A stretch of DNA of 64,000 bases, taken from positions 3,624,001 to 3,688,000 of the forward strand of contig NZ_CP029078.1 in assembly GCF_005222485.1 (NCBI RefSeq), given 5' to 3'. Numbering within the stretch: the first letter of the stretch is position 1; each line of letters opens with the position of its first letter. The stretch is from Streptomyces griseoviridis (GTDB lineage: Bacteria > Actinomycetota > Actinomycetes > Streptomycetales > Streptomycetaceae). This document shows, piece by piece, positions 41,094-49,365 of the stretch. The position numbers were made by a program, and so were the translations under genes. The notes beneath the pieces were generated by a model. That model made no database searches. It saw nothing but the letters and a program-made list of their open reading frames with translations, and was not told the DNA's origin.

Positions 41094-43382
41094 GTGCCCC
41101 GCTTCAGCATCATCCTGCCCGTCTTCAAGGTGCAGGGCTTTCTGCGCGAGTGCCTCGACTCGGTCCTGCGCCAGTCGTACCGGGACATCGAGGTCATCGC
41201 CGTCGACGACTGCTCCCCCGACGGCTGCGGCGCCATCCTCGACGAGTACGCCGCCCTCGATCCGCGGCTGCGCGTGCTGCACCTGCCGGAGAACGTCGGC
41301 CTCGGCCGGGCCCGCAACGCCGGGATGCCGCACGCCCGCGGCGACTTCCTGTTCTTCCTCGACAGCGACGACACCCTCACCCCCGGCGCGCTGCGCGCGA
41401 TGGCCGACCGGCTCGACGAGACCGGCGACCCCGACGTGCTGGTCTTCGACTACGCGCGCACCTACTGGTGGGGCGGCACCCGCCGCAACGTCCTCGCGCA
41501 GGTCCTCGCCGACGCCGCGGGTGCCACCTTCACGGTCGCCGAACGCCCGGAGATCCTCGACCTGTTGATGGTGGTGTGGAACAAGGTGTACCGGCGGGAG
41601 TTCGTGACCGGGCACGGCTTCGCCTTCCCGCCCGGCTACTACGAGGACACCCCGTGGACGTTCCCGGTGCTGCTCAGCGCGGAACGGATCGCGACCCTGG
41701 ACCGGATCTGCCTCGACTACCGCCAGCGCCGCCAGGGCAACATCCTGTCCACCACGAGCCGCAAGCACTTCGACATCCACGACCAGTACGCCCGGGTCTT
41801 CGACTTCGTCGACTCCCGCCCCCAGCTCGCGAGTTGGCTGCCGTATCTGCACGCCAAGATGGGCGAGCACTGTCTCGACATCCTCTCCAAGCCGGACCGG
41901 CTGCCGCCCGCCGACAAGGCCGAGTTCTTCCGCCGCACCGCCGAGATGTTCCGCGCCCGCCGCCCGGCCGGTGCGGTCGTCCCGCCCGAACTGCGGGTGC
42001 TCCAGGGGAGTTACCCGCTGTACGCGGCCCGGATGCGGGCCGACCGCGGGGTGCGGGAGCTGCGCCGCCGCTCCCAGCGGCCGCGCCGGGCGGCGGCCGC
42101 CCGGCTGACCCGCGCCGCCTCGGCGGTCACCGCCCGCCGCTCCCTCGACCGGGAGCTGGTGGTGTACTCGGCGTTCTCGCACCGGGGCGTGCTCGGCGAC
42201 CCGGGCGCGATCTACCTCAAGTCCCGTGAGATCGCGCCGAGGTTGCGCGGGGTGTGGGTGGCGCGCGACGAGGAGACGGCGGCGCTGCTGCCGCCGGACG
42301 TCGAACGGGTCGTCCTGGACACCCCGGAGTACCGGCGGGTCACCGCACGGGCCGGTTTCTTCGTCAACAACGTCAACTGGCCGGGCACGCTGGTCAAACG
42401 GCCCGGCAGCGTGCACATCCACACCCATCAGGGCACCCCGCTCAAGTACATGGCGGCCGACCTGCTGGCCAAGCCGGGCGCCCGGCTCGGGGTGGACGTG
42501 CCGCAGATGCTGCGCCGCGCCGACCGCTGGGACCACAGCCTGGTCGCCAACCTCCACTCGGAGCTGGTCTGGGAGCGGGCCTACCCCTGCCACTTCACGT
42601 CGGCCCGCACCGGCAGCCCGCGCAACGACGTCCTGGTCGCCGCGGATCCCGAGCGGATCGCGGCGGCCCGCGCCCGGCTGGGCGTCCCGGACGGCCACAC
42701 GGCGGTGCTGTACGCGCCGACCCGCCGCGAGTACCGGCGCGGCGGCCATGTCGAGCGGCTCGACCTGGCCAGGTTCGCCGAGGACCTGGGCCCCGGGCAC
42801 ACCCTGCTGGTGCGGCTGCACCCGTCGCTCGCCACCGGGCCGGCACGCGGCCTCGGCCTGTCCGAGCTGCACCGGCGGGGCGTCCTGGTGGACGCCACCG
42901 ACGAGCCGCACGTCGAGGACGTGATGCTCGCCGCCGATCTGCTGGTCACCGACTACTCGGCCCTGATGTTCGACTACGCCCTCCTCGACCGGCCGATCGT
43001 GCTGCACGCCGACGACTGGGACGCGTACACCGCGAGCCGGGGCGTCTACTTCGACGTCACCGCGGAGCCGCCGGGCCATGTGGCGCGGTCCTACCGGGAG
43101 TTGGCGTGGCTGCTGGCCTCCGGGAGCTGGCGGGACGAGGAGTCGGCGCGGCTGCGGGCGCGGTTCAGGGACCGGTTCGGCGGGTTCGACGACGGGCGGG
43201 CGGCCGAGCGGGTGGTGCGGACGCTGCTGCTGGGCGAGGACCTCAAGAGCGACGCGAGCGACATGGGCGACGCGGGCCACACGGGCACCGCGAGCGGCGA
43301 GGGCGGCGACGGAGAGGGGGCCTCGGCGTCCCGGGTGCCGTCGCCGCACTCCGCCCCCGACGACCTGCTCGCCTCCTCGTGA
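41094..43382 (+). CDS. GT2 glycosyltransferase fused to a CDP-glycerol glycerophosphotransferase-like domain (copy 3)
   Basis: 762 residues from GTG 41094, with AAGGAGC at 41078-41084 as ribosome-binding site. The GT2 part has FSIILPVFKVQGFLRECLDSVL, VDDCSPDGCG and FLDSDDT. The polymerase-like half has HTHQGTPLKYMAADL, RTGSPRNDVL, LYAPTRREYRR and ADLLVTDYSALMFDYALLDRPIVLHADD. It is closest to copy 1 in the N-terminal domain. The final 40 residues are Gly/Asp/Ser-rich and variable. Its stop overlaps the next gene (GTGA), linking cytoplasmic polymer synthesis to a membrane protein. Confidence 0.88.
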   Translation: MPRFSIILPVFKVQGFLRECLDSVLRQSYRDIEVIAVDDCSPDGCGAILDEYAALDPRLRVLHLPENVGLGRARNAGMPHARGDFLFFLDSDDTLTPGALRAMADRLDETGDPDVLVFDYARTYWWGGTRRNVLAQVLADAAGATFTVAERPEILDLLMVVWNKVYRREFVTGHGFAFPPGYYEDTPWTFPVLLSAERIATLDRICLDYRQRRQGNILSTTSRKHFDIHDQYARVFDFVDSRPQLASWLPYLHAKMGEHCLDILSKPDRLPPADKAEFFRRTAEMFRARRPAGAVVPPELRVLQGSYPLYAARMRADRGVRELRRRSQRPRRAAAARLTRAASAVTARRSLDRELVVYSAFSHRGVLGDPGAIYLKSREIAPRLRGVWVARDEETAALLPPDVERVVLDTPEYRRVTARAGFFVNNVNWPGTLVKRPGSVHIHTHQGTPLKYMAADLLAKPGARLGVDVPQMLRRADRWDHSLVANLHSELVWERAYPCHFTSARTGSPRNDVLVAADPERIAAARARLGVPDGHTAVLYAPTRREYRRGGHVERLDLARFAEDLGPGHTLLVRLHPSLATGPARGLGLSELHRRGVLVDATDEPHVEDVMLAADLLVTDYSALMFDYALLDRPIVLHADDWDAYTASRGVYFDVTAEPPGHVARSYRELAWLLASGSWRDEESARLRARFRDRFGGFDDGRAAERVVRTLLLGEDLKSDASDMGDAGHTGTASGEGGDGEGASASRVPSPHSAPDDLLASS

Positions 43383-44656
43383 GGCCGCGCACCTGGGTCC
43401 TGGTCCTGGCCGCCGCCTTCGCCGTGCTCCAGCTCGCGAACGTCACCGGCCGGGACACCCCCGACACCAAGAACTACCTGTCGTACGCGCTGCGGCTGCG
43501 CGGCGACGACCTGCGGACGGCGACCGCCGCCACCGTCGACTACGTGTGCGCGGGCGCGGGGTCGATCGCGCACCGCAACCAGTTGGTGGACGTGGTGCGC
43601 TTCCACGCCCCCGATCCGGCGCCCCGGGTGAGCGCCGAGTGCCGGGCCGACCAGTGGGGCAGCGTGGAGCGGCGGCTGGAGACCGGGGACACCGGCGGGT
43701 ACACGGTGCCGTTCTCGTCGCCCCGCTTCCAGCGGATCTTCGAGGCGCGGCCCGGGTACCCGCTGTTCCTGGTGCCGTTCCTCACCCTGTTCGGGGTGAC
43801 CTGGGGGCTGTGGGTGGCGGGGGTCGTCGTGACGGTCGCGGGCGGTGTCCTCACCTATCTGATCCTGCGCGCCCTGAACCTGCCGGTGCCGCTGGCGCTG
43901 ACCGGGCAGGCGCTGTTCTGTCTGCTGCCGTGCGGGACGACCGCGATGCGCCCGATGAGCGAGGGGCTGCTGCTGACGCTGACCCTGGCCGCGCTGTGGG
44001 GCTGCGCGCTGGTGCTGCGCGGCACCCGGACGCGGGCGGGGTGCGCGCTGGTCGCCGGCGCGCTGCCGGCGCTGTTCGCGGTGAAGCACTCGCAGTCGCT
44101 GTTCCTCGGCCTCTGCCTGGCGGCGGCGGGCACCACGGTCGCGGTGGCGCGCCGGCGGCGCGGCAGGGGGCCGGGGCGCGGGGTGCTCGCGGTGGCCGGG
44201 ATCGGGCTCGGCGCGGCTCTCGGCACGCTGCTGCTGGCGCGGCTGCTGGGCTATCCGTCCGAGTCGGAGAGTCTCCAGGATCTGCTGACCGGGCACTTCG
44301 GGCGTCCTGACCGGCCCCGGCCGTGGGCGGAGTTCCTCCATCTCCAGCTGAACTTCTGGGTGGAGTGGCTGCGCAGGCAGGCGTGGGAGCCGGTGTTCGT
44401 CGCGACGCTCGCGGCCGGCGCGTGGGGTGCCGTGCGGCGGCCCGCGTTCGGGGCGTTCCTGCTGGCGGGCGCCTTCACCGGCGTGCTCACCCAGGCCGCG
44501 CACCCGGACATCGGCATCTGGGGCGACCGGCTGATCGTGCTGGCGTGGCTGCTGCCGGTGATCGGGGTGCCGTTGCTCCTCGAACCGATGGTGCGGACCC
44601 GGGTGCGGGTCCCGGAGCAGGGCCACGGAGAACGGGCGGCTCACTCGATGAGGTGA
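43379..44656 (+). CDS. Polytopic membrane protein, probable GT-C-type glycosyltransferase
   Basis: 425 residues from GTG 43379, overlapping the stop of TagF-like copy 3. After the first helix there is an acidic pair in VTGRDTPDTKNYLSYAL, the position where GT-C enzymes carry a catalytic Asp. About ten hydrophobic segments follow (LWVAGVVVTVAGGVLTYLILRAL and others). No assigned family is certain. Co-translation with the polymer genes suggests that it decorates the same glycopolymer on the outer side using a lipid-linked sugar; this is inferred. Confidence 0.75.
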   Translation: MRPRTWVLVLAAAFAVLQLANVTGRDTPDTKNYLSYALRLRGDDLRTATAATVDYVCAGAGSIAHRNQLVDVVRFHAPDPAPRVSAECRADQWGSVERRLETGDTGGYTVPFSSPRFQRIFEARPGYPLFLVPFLTLFGVTWGLWVAGVVVTVAGGVLTYLILRALNLPVPLALTGQALFCLLPCGTTAMRPMSEGLLLTLTLAALWGCALVLRGTRTRAGCALVAGALPALFAVKHSQSLFLGLCLAAAGTTVAVARRRRGRGPGRGVLAVAGIGLGAALGTLLLARLLGYPSESESLQDLLTGHFGRPDRPRPWAEFLHLQLNFWVEWLRRQAWEPVFVATLAAGAWGAVRRPAFGAFLLAGAFTGVLTQAAHPDIGIWGDRLIVLAWLLPVIGVPLLLEPMVRTRVRVPEQGHGERAAHSMR

Positions 44657-44755
44657 AAGGCAGCCTGAGTGTTCACCCGACAAGGTGATCTACTGCCATG
44701 CCGTTGACGTGCTCGGGAACATACGACAAATGCTCCGAGCACCCCTTTCGACCCC

Positions 44756-46456
44756 GTGAGCGCCGGTCTCACCGTCCGGCGGCCCACGCGTGGCGCGACG
44801 GCGCTGCGCGGCGGCCGGATCTGGCGTCCGACGCCGTACCAGGTCTTCGGCTTCCTGTTCTGGCTGGTGATGTCGCTGGCGTACTGGAGGGTGCCGCTGT
44901 GCTGCGACGCCGGCCAGCACGCGGCCGTCGTCGAACGCCTCAAGGCGTCCCTCCTCGACCCGCGCCACCCGATGGCCGACCTGCCGGGCGCGGGCAGCCC
45001 TTACTACTCGCCGTACGCGCTCGCGCAAGGCGTCCTCGCCCGGCTGACCGGGCTGGCCGGCTGGGAGGTGCTGCGGCTCGCGGGCCCGCTGAACCTGGTG
45101 GTCCTGCTGACCGGGCTCGGCCGGCTGGTGCGGGCGCTGACGCCCCGCCCGTGGGCGCCGGTCCTCGCGCTGGCCGCGATGACGCTGCTGTGGGGCACCG
45201 AACGGGCCTGGTGGAGCGGGTACCTCGGCCTGATGTCGATGACCGGCAACCTCGGCTACCCGTCCACGTTCGCGATCGGCCTGGCGTTCTGGGCGTGGGC
45301 GCTGACCGGGGCGCGGGCCCGCAACACCGGCCGGGTGCGCTACGTCGGCCCGAGCGGACTGCCGAACCTGGCCGGGTACGCCGGGCTCGGCGCGCTGTAC
45401 GGGCTGATCCTGCTGGTCCACCCGATCACGTCGGTCGCGGCGGTGCTGGGCGCGGTGGCGTTCGTCGCGGGCTGGCAGCGCGGCTGGAGCCCCGAGGTGC
45501 TGGGCCGCTGGGCGCTGACCGGCACGGTGGCGCTGCTGGTCGCGGCGGCGTGGCCGTACTTCGACGTGTTCGCGCTGGCGGGCGACCCCAGCGTGGACGC
45601 CATGCACCGGCGGCTCTACGACGGGCTCGGCGGCCACTTCTGGCTGGCGGCGCTCGGCCTGCCGGCCCTGTGGCTGCGGGCCCGCCGCACCGCCCGCGCG
45701 GACCGGGCGGGGGGCGACCGGGGACAGGTCCGGCCCCGCGAGGCCGGATCAGGGCGTCTCCCACCGGGGCGGGGCCGGGTCGCGCGGATCGGGCCCGCGC
45801 GGATCTGGGCCTGGGTCAGGGATCCGCTGGTGCTGCTGTTCCTGCTGGACTGTCTGGTCGTCGCCTACGGCTGGGCCAGCGGCCACTACACCTACGGGCG
45901 GATCCTGGGGCTCACGCTGGTGCCCGCGCAGTTCGCGCTGGCCGTGGAGCTGGCCGCGCCGCGCCCCTGGCCGGCCAGGCGCAGGGTGCTCGGGTGGCTC
46001 GCGGCGGCGGGCGCGTGCGCCGGGTTCCTGACCGTGCAGGCCGGGGCCGTGGTGCCGCGCTCCCTCGACCCGGTGGGGTTCGAGCAGCCGCCGCGCTGGC
46101 CGACGTACGGCTGGGCCGCGCGGCACATCAAGCCGGGCGAGACGGTGATCGCCGACGGCTACTACTCCGTGCACGCGCTCGCCGGGTACGGCGCCGACCT
46201 CGCCGCGCCGGCCTGGCCCGACGCCTCCCTCGACGAGCGGGAGCGGCTGCGGCGGGTCGCCGACGTCCGCGCCTACCTCGCCCAGGACTCGACCCGCGCC
46301 CGGCGGGCCGCCGTCGTACGCCGCTACCACGTGCGCTGGCTGCTGCTGACGCGCTGGCACACGGTGCCCGAGGAGGCGGTGGTGGTGGCGTGGAGCCGGC
46401 GGACCGGTGAGGTGCTGGCGCGGGTCGGGCCGTACGAGCGGGCGACTACTCGATGA
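44756..46456 (+). CDS. Polytopic membrane protein, probable glycosyltransferase
   Basis: 566 residues from GTG 44756. The first helix (YQVFGFLFWLVMSLAYW) is followed by an outer loop with conserved-looking CCDAGQHAAVVERLK and SPYYSPYALAQ, as in GT-C-like proteins. About ten more hydrophobic segments and a soluble C-terminal domain (PTYGWAARHIKPGETVIADGYYSVHALAGYGADLAAP in pieces) complete it. The C-terminal domain resembles the end domain of arabinosyl- and mannosyltransferase-like membrane proteins. It overlaps the 3' end of the convergent ohr gene by 11 bases. The enzyme class is inferred from topology only. Confidence 0.72.
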   Translation: MSAGLTVRRPTRGATALRGGRIWRPTPYQVFGFLFWLVMSLAYWRVPLCCDAGQHAAVVERLKASLLDPRHPMADLPGAGSPYYSPYALAQGVLARLTGLAGWEVLRLAGPLNLVVLLTGLGRLVRALTPRPWAPVLALAAMTLLWGTERAWWSGYLGLMSMTGNLGYPSTFAIGLAFWAWALTGARARNTGRVRYVGPSGLPNLAGYAGLGALYGLILLVHPITSVAAVLGAVAFVAGWQRGWSPEVLGRWALTGTVALLVAAAWPYFDVFALAGDPSVDAMHRRLYDGLGGHFWLAALGLPALWLRARRTARADRAGGDRGQVRPREAGSGRLPPGRGRVARIGPARIWAWVRDPLVLLFLLDCLVVAYGWASGHYTYGRILGLTLVPAQFALAVELAAPRPWPARRRVLGWLAAAGACAGFLTVQAGAVVPRSLDPVGFEQPPRWPTYGWAARHIKPGETVIADGYYSVHALAGYGADLAAPAWPDASLDERERLRRVADVRAYLAQDSTRARRAAVVRRYHVRWLLLTRWHTVPEEAVVVAWSRRTGEVLARVGPYERATTR

Positions 46457-46859
46457 CGAGGTCGACCTCGATGTTGCCGCGGGTGGCGTTGGAGTAGGGG
46501 CAGACCTGGTGGGCGGTCTCGACCAGCTTGCGGCCGGTGGCCTCGTCCACGGTGTCCGGCAGCTCGACGCGGAGGGTGACCTTGAGGCCGAAGCCCTCGC
46601 CCTGCTTGCCGATGCCGACCTCAGCGGTCACGGCCGCGTCGGTGACGTCGACCTTGGCCTGCCGGCCGACGAGGCCGAGGGCGCTGCCGAAGCAGGCGGC
46701 GTAACCGGCGGCGAACAGCTGCTCGGGGTTGGTGCCCTGGCCGCTGCCGCCCATCTCGACCGGCGGCGCCAGCTGGAGGTCGATCTTGCCGTCGGAGGAG
46801 ACGGCACGACCGTCACGGCCGTGGGTGGCGGTGGCGACGGCGGTGTAGAGCGCGTCCAT
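46446..46859 (-). CDS. ohr: Organic hydroperoxide resistance protein (Ohr/OsmC family)
   Basis: 137-residue thiol peroxidase that reduces organic hydroperoxides. Both catalytic cysteines are present, in YAACFGSAL and VCPYSNATRGN, as are the typical start (MDALYTAVATATHGRDGRA) and end (IEVDLVIE). Length is normal for Ohr. It is divergent from an OhrR-type regulator, with a perfect palindrome in the shared promoter region. Streptomyces can have more than one ohr copy, so the plain symbol is used. Confidence 0.95.
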   Translation of the reverse strand: MDALYTAVATATHGRDGRAVSSDGKIDLQLAPPVEMGGSGQGTNPEQLFAAGYAACFGSALGLVGRQAKVDVTDAAVTAEVGIGKQGEGFGLKVTLRVELPDTVDEATGRKLVETAHQVCPYSNATRGNIEVDLVIE

Positions 46860-46919
46860 GGAGAACCATCCCTCTCAAGTCGGAGCCGGCGGCCCCTGGC
46901 GGTGCCGCCTCACAGGAGA

Positions 46920-46948
46920 AGTAGAGCACACAATTAAATTGTGCACAA
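46920..46948 (-). promoter_or_regulatory. ohr promoter with OhrR operator
   Basis: A perfect 7+1+7 palindrome, CACAATTAAATTGTG (46929-46943), matches the AT-rich core of known OhrR boxes. On the minus strand it sits between a candidate minus 35 TTGTGC (46948-46943) and minus 10 TCTACT (46925-46920) with a 17-base spacer, so bound OhrR would block RNA polymerase. The palindrome is certain; the promoter elements are tentative. Confidence 0.72.
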
Positions 46949-46980
46949 CCAAATCGCTCACCGGCAGCTATCCTGGCGTC

Positions 46981-47469
46981 ATGACCACGCCGCCCACCGC
47001 CGACTGGCTCCGCCTCGACCAGCAGATCTGCTTCTCCCTGAACGCCGCGTCGCGCGCCTTCGGCGGCCTCTACCGGGTGCTCCTCAAGGACCTCGGACTC
47101 ACCTATCCCCAGTACCTGGTGATGCTGGTGCTGTGGGAGGACGGCGAGCTGCCGGTCAAGGAGCTGGGCGCCCGGCTGCGCCTCGACTCCGGCACCCTCT
47201 CCCCGCTGCTCAAGCGCCTGGAGACGGCGGGACTCGTCCGCCGCGAGCGCAGCGCCCGCGACGAACGCTCGGTGCGGGTGCGCCCCACCGAGGACGGCAC
47301 GGCCCTGCGCGAACGCGCCCTCGAGGTGCCCCGCCGGATCGCCGCCGCGACCGGCTTCGACGTCGACGAGATCCGCGCCCTGCGCACCCGCCTCGACGAC
47401 CTCACGACGGCCCTGGACGCGGCGGCCCGGCAGGCCGGACCGGCGGACCCGGCGGACCAGCGGCCGTGA
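46981..47469 (+). CDS. ohrR: MarR-family organic peroxide sensor OhrR
   Basis: 162-residue winged-helix repressor. The reactive cysteine typical of OhrR is near the N-terminus (LRLDQQICFSLNAASRAF). The DNA-binding region reads LTYPQYLVMLVLWE, VKELGARLRLDSGTLSPLLKRLE and RRERSARDERSVRV. Start at ATG 46981 is set by the family. Oxidation of the cysteine releases the operator at 46929-46943 and turns on ohr. Its last 68 bases overlap the 3' end of a convergent glycosyltransferase gene. Confidence 0.93.
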   Translation: MTTPPTADWLRLDQQICFSLNAASRAFGGLYRVLLKDLGLTYPQYLVMLVLWEDGELPVKELGARLRLDSGTLSPLLKRLETAGLVRRERSARDERSVRVRPTEDGTALRERALEVPRRIAAATGFDVDEIRALRTRLDDLTTALDAAARQAGPADPADQRP

Positions 47470-49276
47470 CCGCGGGACCGCGCGCCGCCGGCTCGCGGCG
47501 GACGTACAGACGCAGGCTCGCCCCACCGCGCACCGGGGCCTGACCCCGCCCCGCCGGGCTGAACTCGCGCCTCAGCAGGGCGAGTTTGGCCCGCTCGACG
47601 GGATCGGCCGGAAGCGGCCCGGGGCGCAGCGCGTACGGCTCGGCGACGACCCAGAGCCGGTGCGCCCCGGCGAGCCTGCGCCGCAGTTCGACGGCGCCCA
47701 CCTCACGCCCGTACAGCGTCCCCGACCGGGCCCCCGACTCCCGCAACGCCACGTCCCGGGCCGCCGCGAACCCCGCCGGGTAGGCGAGCGCCGACCGCCG
47801 CCCGATCGCGGGCAGGAACAACACCGGCTCACCCGGCCGCAGTTGACGGGCGGCCGCCCAGGAGAGGGCGGCGAGATCGTCGGGACGCTGAGCGGCGGCC
47901 CGCCCGGCCCGGTGCGGGACGAGGGCGTACCCGACGAGCAGGAGAACGGGGACGACGACGAGACCGAGAGCGACGACACCGGCGAGCGCGGGGGCACGGG
48001 CGTCGGCTCGGCGGTCGGCCCATGTCCCGAGGAAGGTGAGGGAATCGGCTGGGCGATCGGCACGGGTGCCGGGGAAGGTGAGGGAACCGGCTGGGCGGTC
48101 GGCACGGGTGCCGGGGCGGGCCCTGCGGTCGGCCCAGCTCCCGAGGAAGGTGAAGGCGCCGGTCAGAGGCTCTGCCCAGGTCCGCGGGCGGACGCGCCGG
48201 CGGGCCCGGTCGTCGGGCGCGCGGTCGGGTCGGGTCCGAGGGGCCGGGGCCGGGCGGGCCCGCAGCGGGAGGGCGCGCCCCGCCGCCGGGCGGGCCCGTC
48301 GTCGCAGGGCGTGCGTCACCGCCCCGGCGAGCGTCGCGAGACCTCCCGCCGTCAGCAGCGGCAGCCCCGCGAGCGCGTACAGCACGTACCGGTCGTCGTA
48401 CATCGGCCGCAGCCGCGAGACGGCGATCAGCAGCGCCGGGGGCGTGAGGACGAGCGGGAGCGCGACGCCGGTCAGTGCGCGCGGGCCCGCGCACGCCCCG
48501 AGGAGCGCCAGCGCCACGCACGCCCAGAACACCACCCCGGTCGGCACCGGCACGAACGCCCGCAGCAGCCGCTCCGCGCTCCCCCACCCCGGGGTGCGCA
48601 ACCACGCCACCTGGTCCGCCTGGGCCCGGGAGACCAGCGCCAGAGGGAGCGTGACGATCCCGACCGCGCCGACGGCGCACGCCCAACGCCCCCACACTCC
48701 CCGTCGCACCCGCGCGCACGCCAGTGAGACGGCGTGCGCGCACACCGCGAGCGCCGCCAGTTCGTGCAGCAGACAGCTGACGGCGAGCACCGCCGCGTAC
48801 GCCCACCAGGGCCCGTCCCCGTCGACCGCGCGCACCAGCAGCAGCGTCGCCGCCAGCACCCCCGCCGAGACCAGCGCGTACGAGCGGCCCTCCTGCGCGT
48901 AGTAGCCGACCATCGGGGTCGCGGCGTACAGCAGGCCCGCCGCGCAGCCGGCCCACGCGCCCGCGAGCCGGGCGCCGAGCGCGCCGACCAGGCCGGCCGC
49001 AGCCGCGGCCCCGCACACCGAGGGCAGCCGCAGCGCGATCTCGTCCGCGCGGACGGCGAGCACGGCGTGCATCAGCAGGTAGTACAGGCCGTGCACCGCG
49101 TCCACGCCGTGCAGCAGCCGCCAGATCTGCGGGACCGTGCGCCGCGCGACCTGGAAGGTGACGCCCTCGTCGCGCCACATGCCGCCCCGGTCGAGACCGC
49201 ACGCCCCGATCGCGGACATGACGGCGGCGGGGAGGCCCACGGCCGTCGCCCGCGCCCACCGGCTCTCGCTGTCCAC
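47402..49276 (-). CDS. GT-C membrane glycosyltransferase (family 39-like)
   Basis: 624 residues from GTG 49276. The first outer loop has GGMWRDEGVTFQVARR, the Asp-Glu pair typical of GT39/ArnT-like enzymes that use polyprenyl-phosphate sugars. Further on are VHGLYYLLMHAVL and YYAQEGRSYAL, also typical of this group. About ten hydrophobic segments are visible. A stretch near 370-460 is made of 14-residue repeats rich in Arg, Asp and Pro, and a soluble C-terminal domain ends the protein. It is divergent from the next membrane glycosyltransferase by 89 bases. Confidence 0.82.
   Translation of the reverse strand: MDSESRWARATAVGLPAAVMSAIGACGLDRGGMWRDEGVTFQVARRTVPQIWRLLHGVDAVHGLYYLLMHAVLAVRADEIALRLPSVCGAAAAAGLVGALGARLAGAWAGCAAGLLYAATPMVGYYAQEGRSYALVSAGVLAATLLLVRAVDGDGPWWAYAAVLAVSCLLHELAALAVCAHAVSLACARVRRGVWGRWACAVGAVGIVTLPLALVSRAQADQVAWLRTPGWGSAERLLRAFVPVPTGVVFWACVALALLGACAGPRALTGVALPLVLTPPALLIAVSRLRPMYDDRYVLYALAGLPLLTAGGLATLAGAVTHALRRRARPAAGRALPLRARPAPAPRTRPDRAPDDRARRRVRPRTWAEPLTGAFTFLGSWADRRARPGTRADRPAGSLTFPGTRADRPADSLTFLGTWADRRADARAPALAGVVALGLVVVPVLLLVGYALVPHRAGRAAAQRPDDLAALSWAAARQLRPGEPVLFLPAIGRRSALAYPAGFAAARDVALRESGARSGTLYGREVGAVELRRRLAGAHRLWVVAEPYALRPGPLPADPVERAKLALLRREFSPAGRGQAPVRGGASLRLYVRREPAARGPAVTAAGPPGPPVRPAGPPRPGPS
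48000..48180. repeat. 42-bp in-frame tandem repeats inside the glycosyltransferase gene
   Basis: Two nearly identical 42-bp units at about 48031-48072 and 48073-48114, with partial copies on either side. They encode repeats of ADRPAGSLTFPGTR in the minus-strand glycosyltransferase. The unit length is a multiple of three, so copy number can vary without breaking the frame. Confidence 0.75.
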
Positions 49277-49365
49277 GCCCCCGAGTCTCTGCTGTCGGCG
49301 CGCTCTTACCGAAGATTGACGGCGTATCGGCACGCCCGAGGCATTCGCCCGGCTTACGATCCGCC

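Noticed and set aside
35598..43349. Open frames of 770-1028 codons on the minus strand opposite the permease and TagF-like genes
   Set aside because: They mirror the codon bias of the plus-strand genes, which carry clear motifs. The antisense products are Arg/Gly/Val/His-rich and without recognisable domains.
44704..44727. TTGACG followed by TACGAC as a promoter for the gene at 44756
   Set aside because: The spacer is only 12 bases, too short for a housekeeping promoter, and no other minus 10 lies at 16-18 bases.
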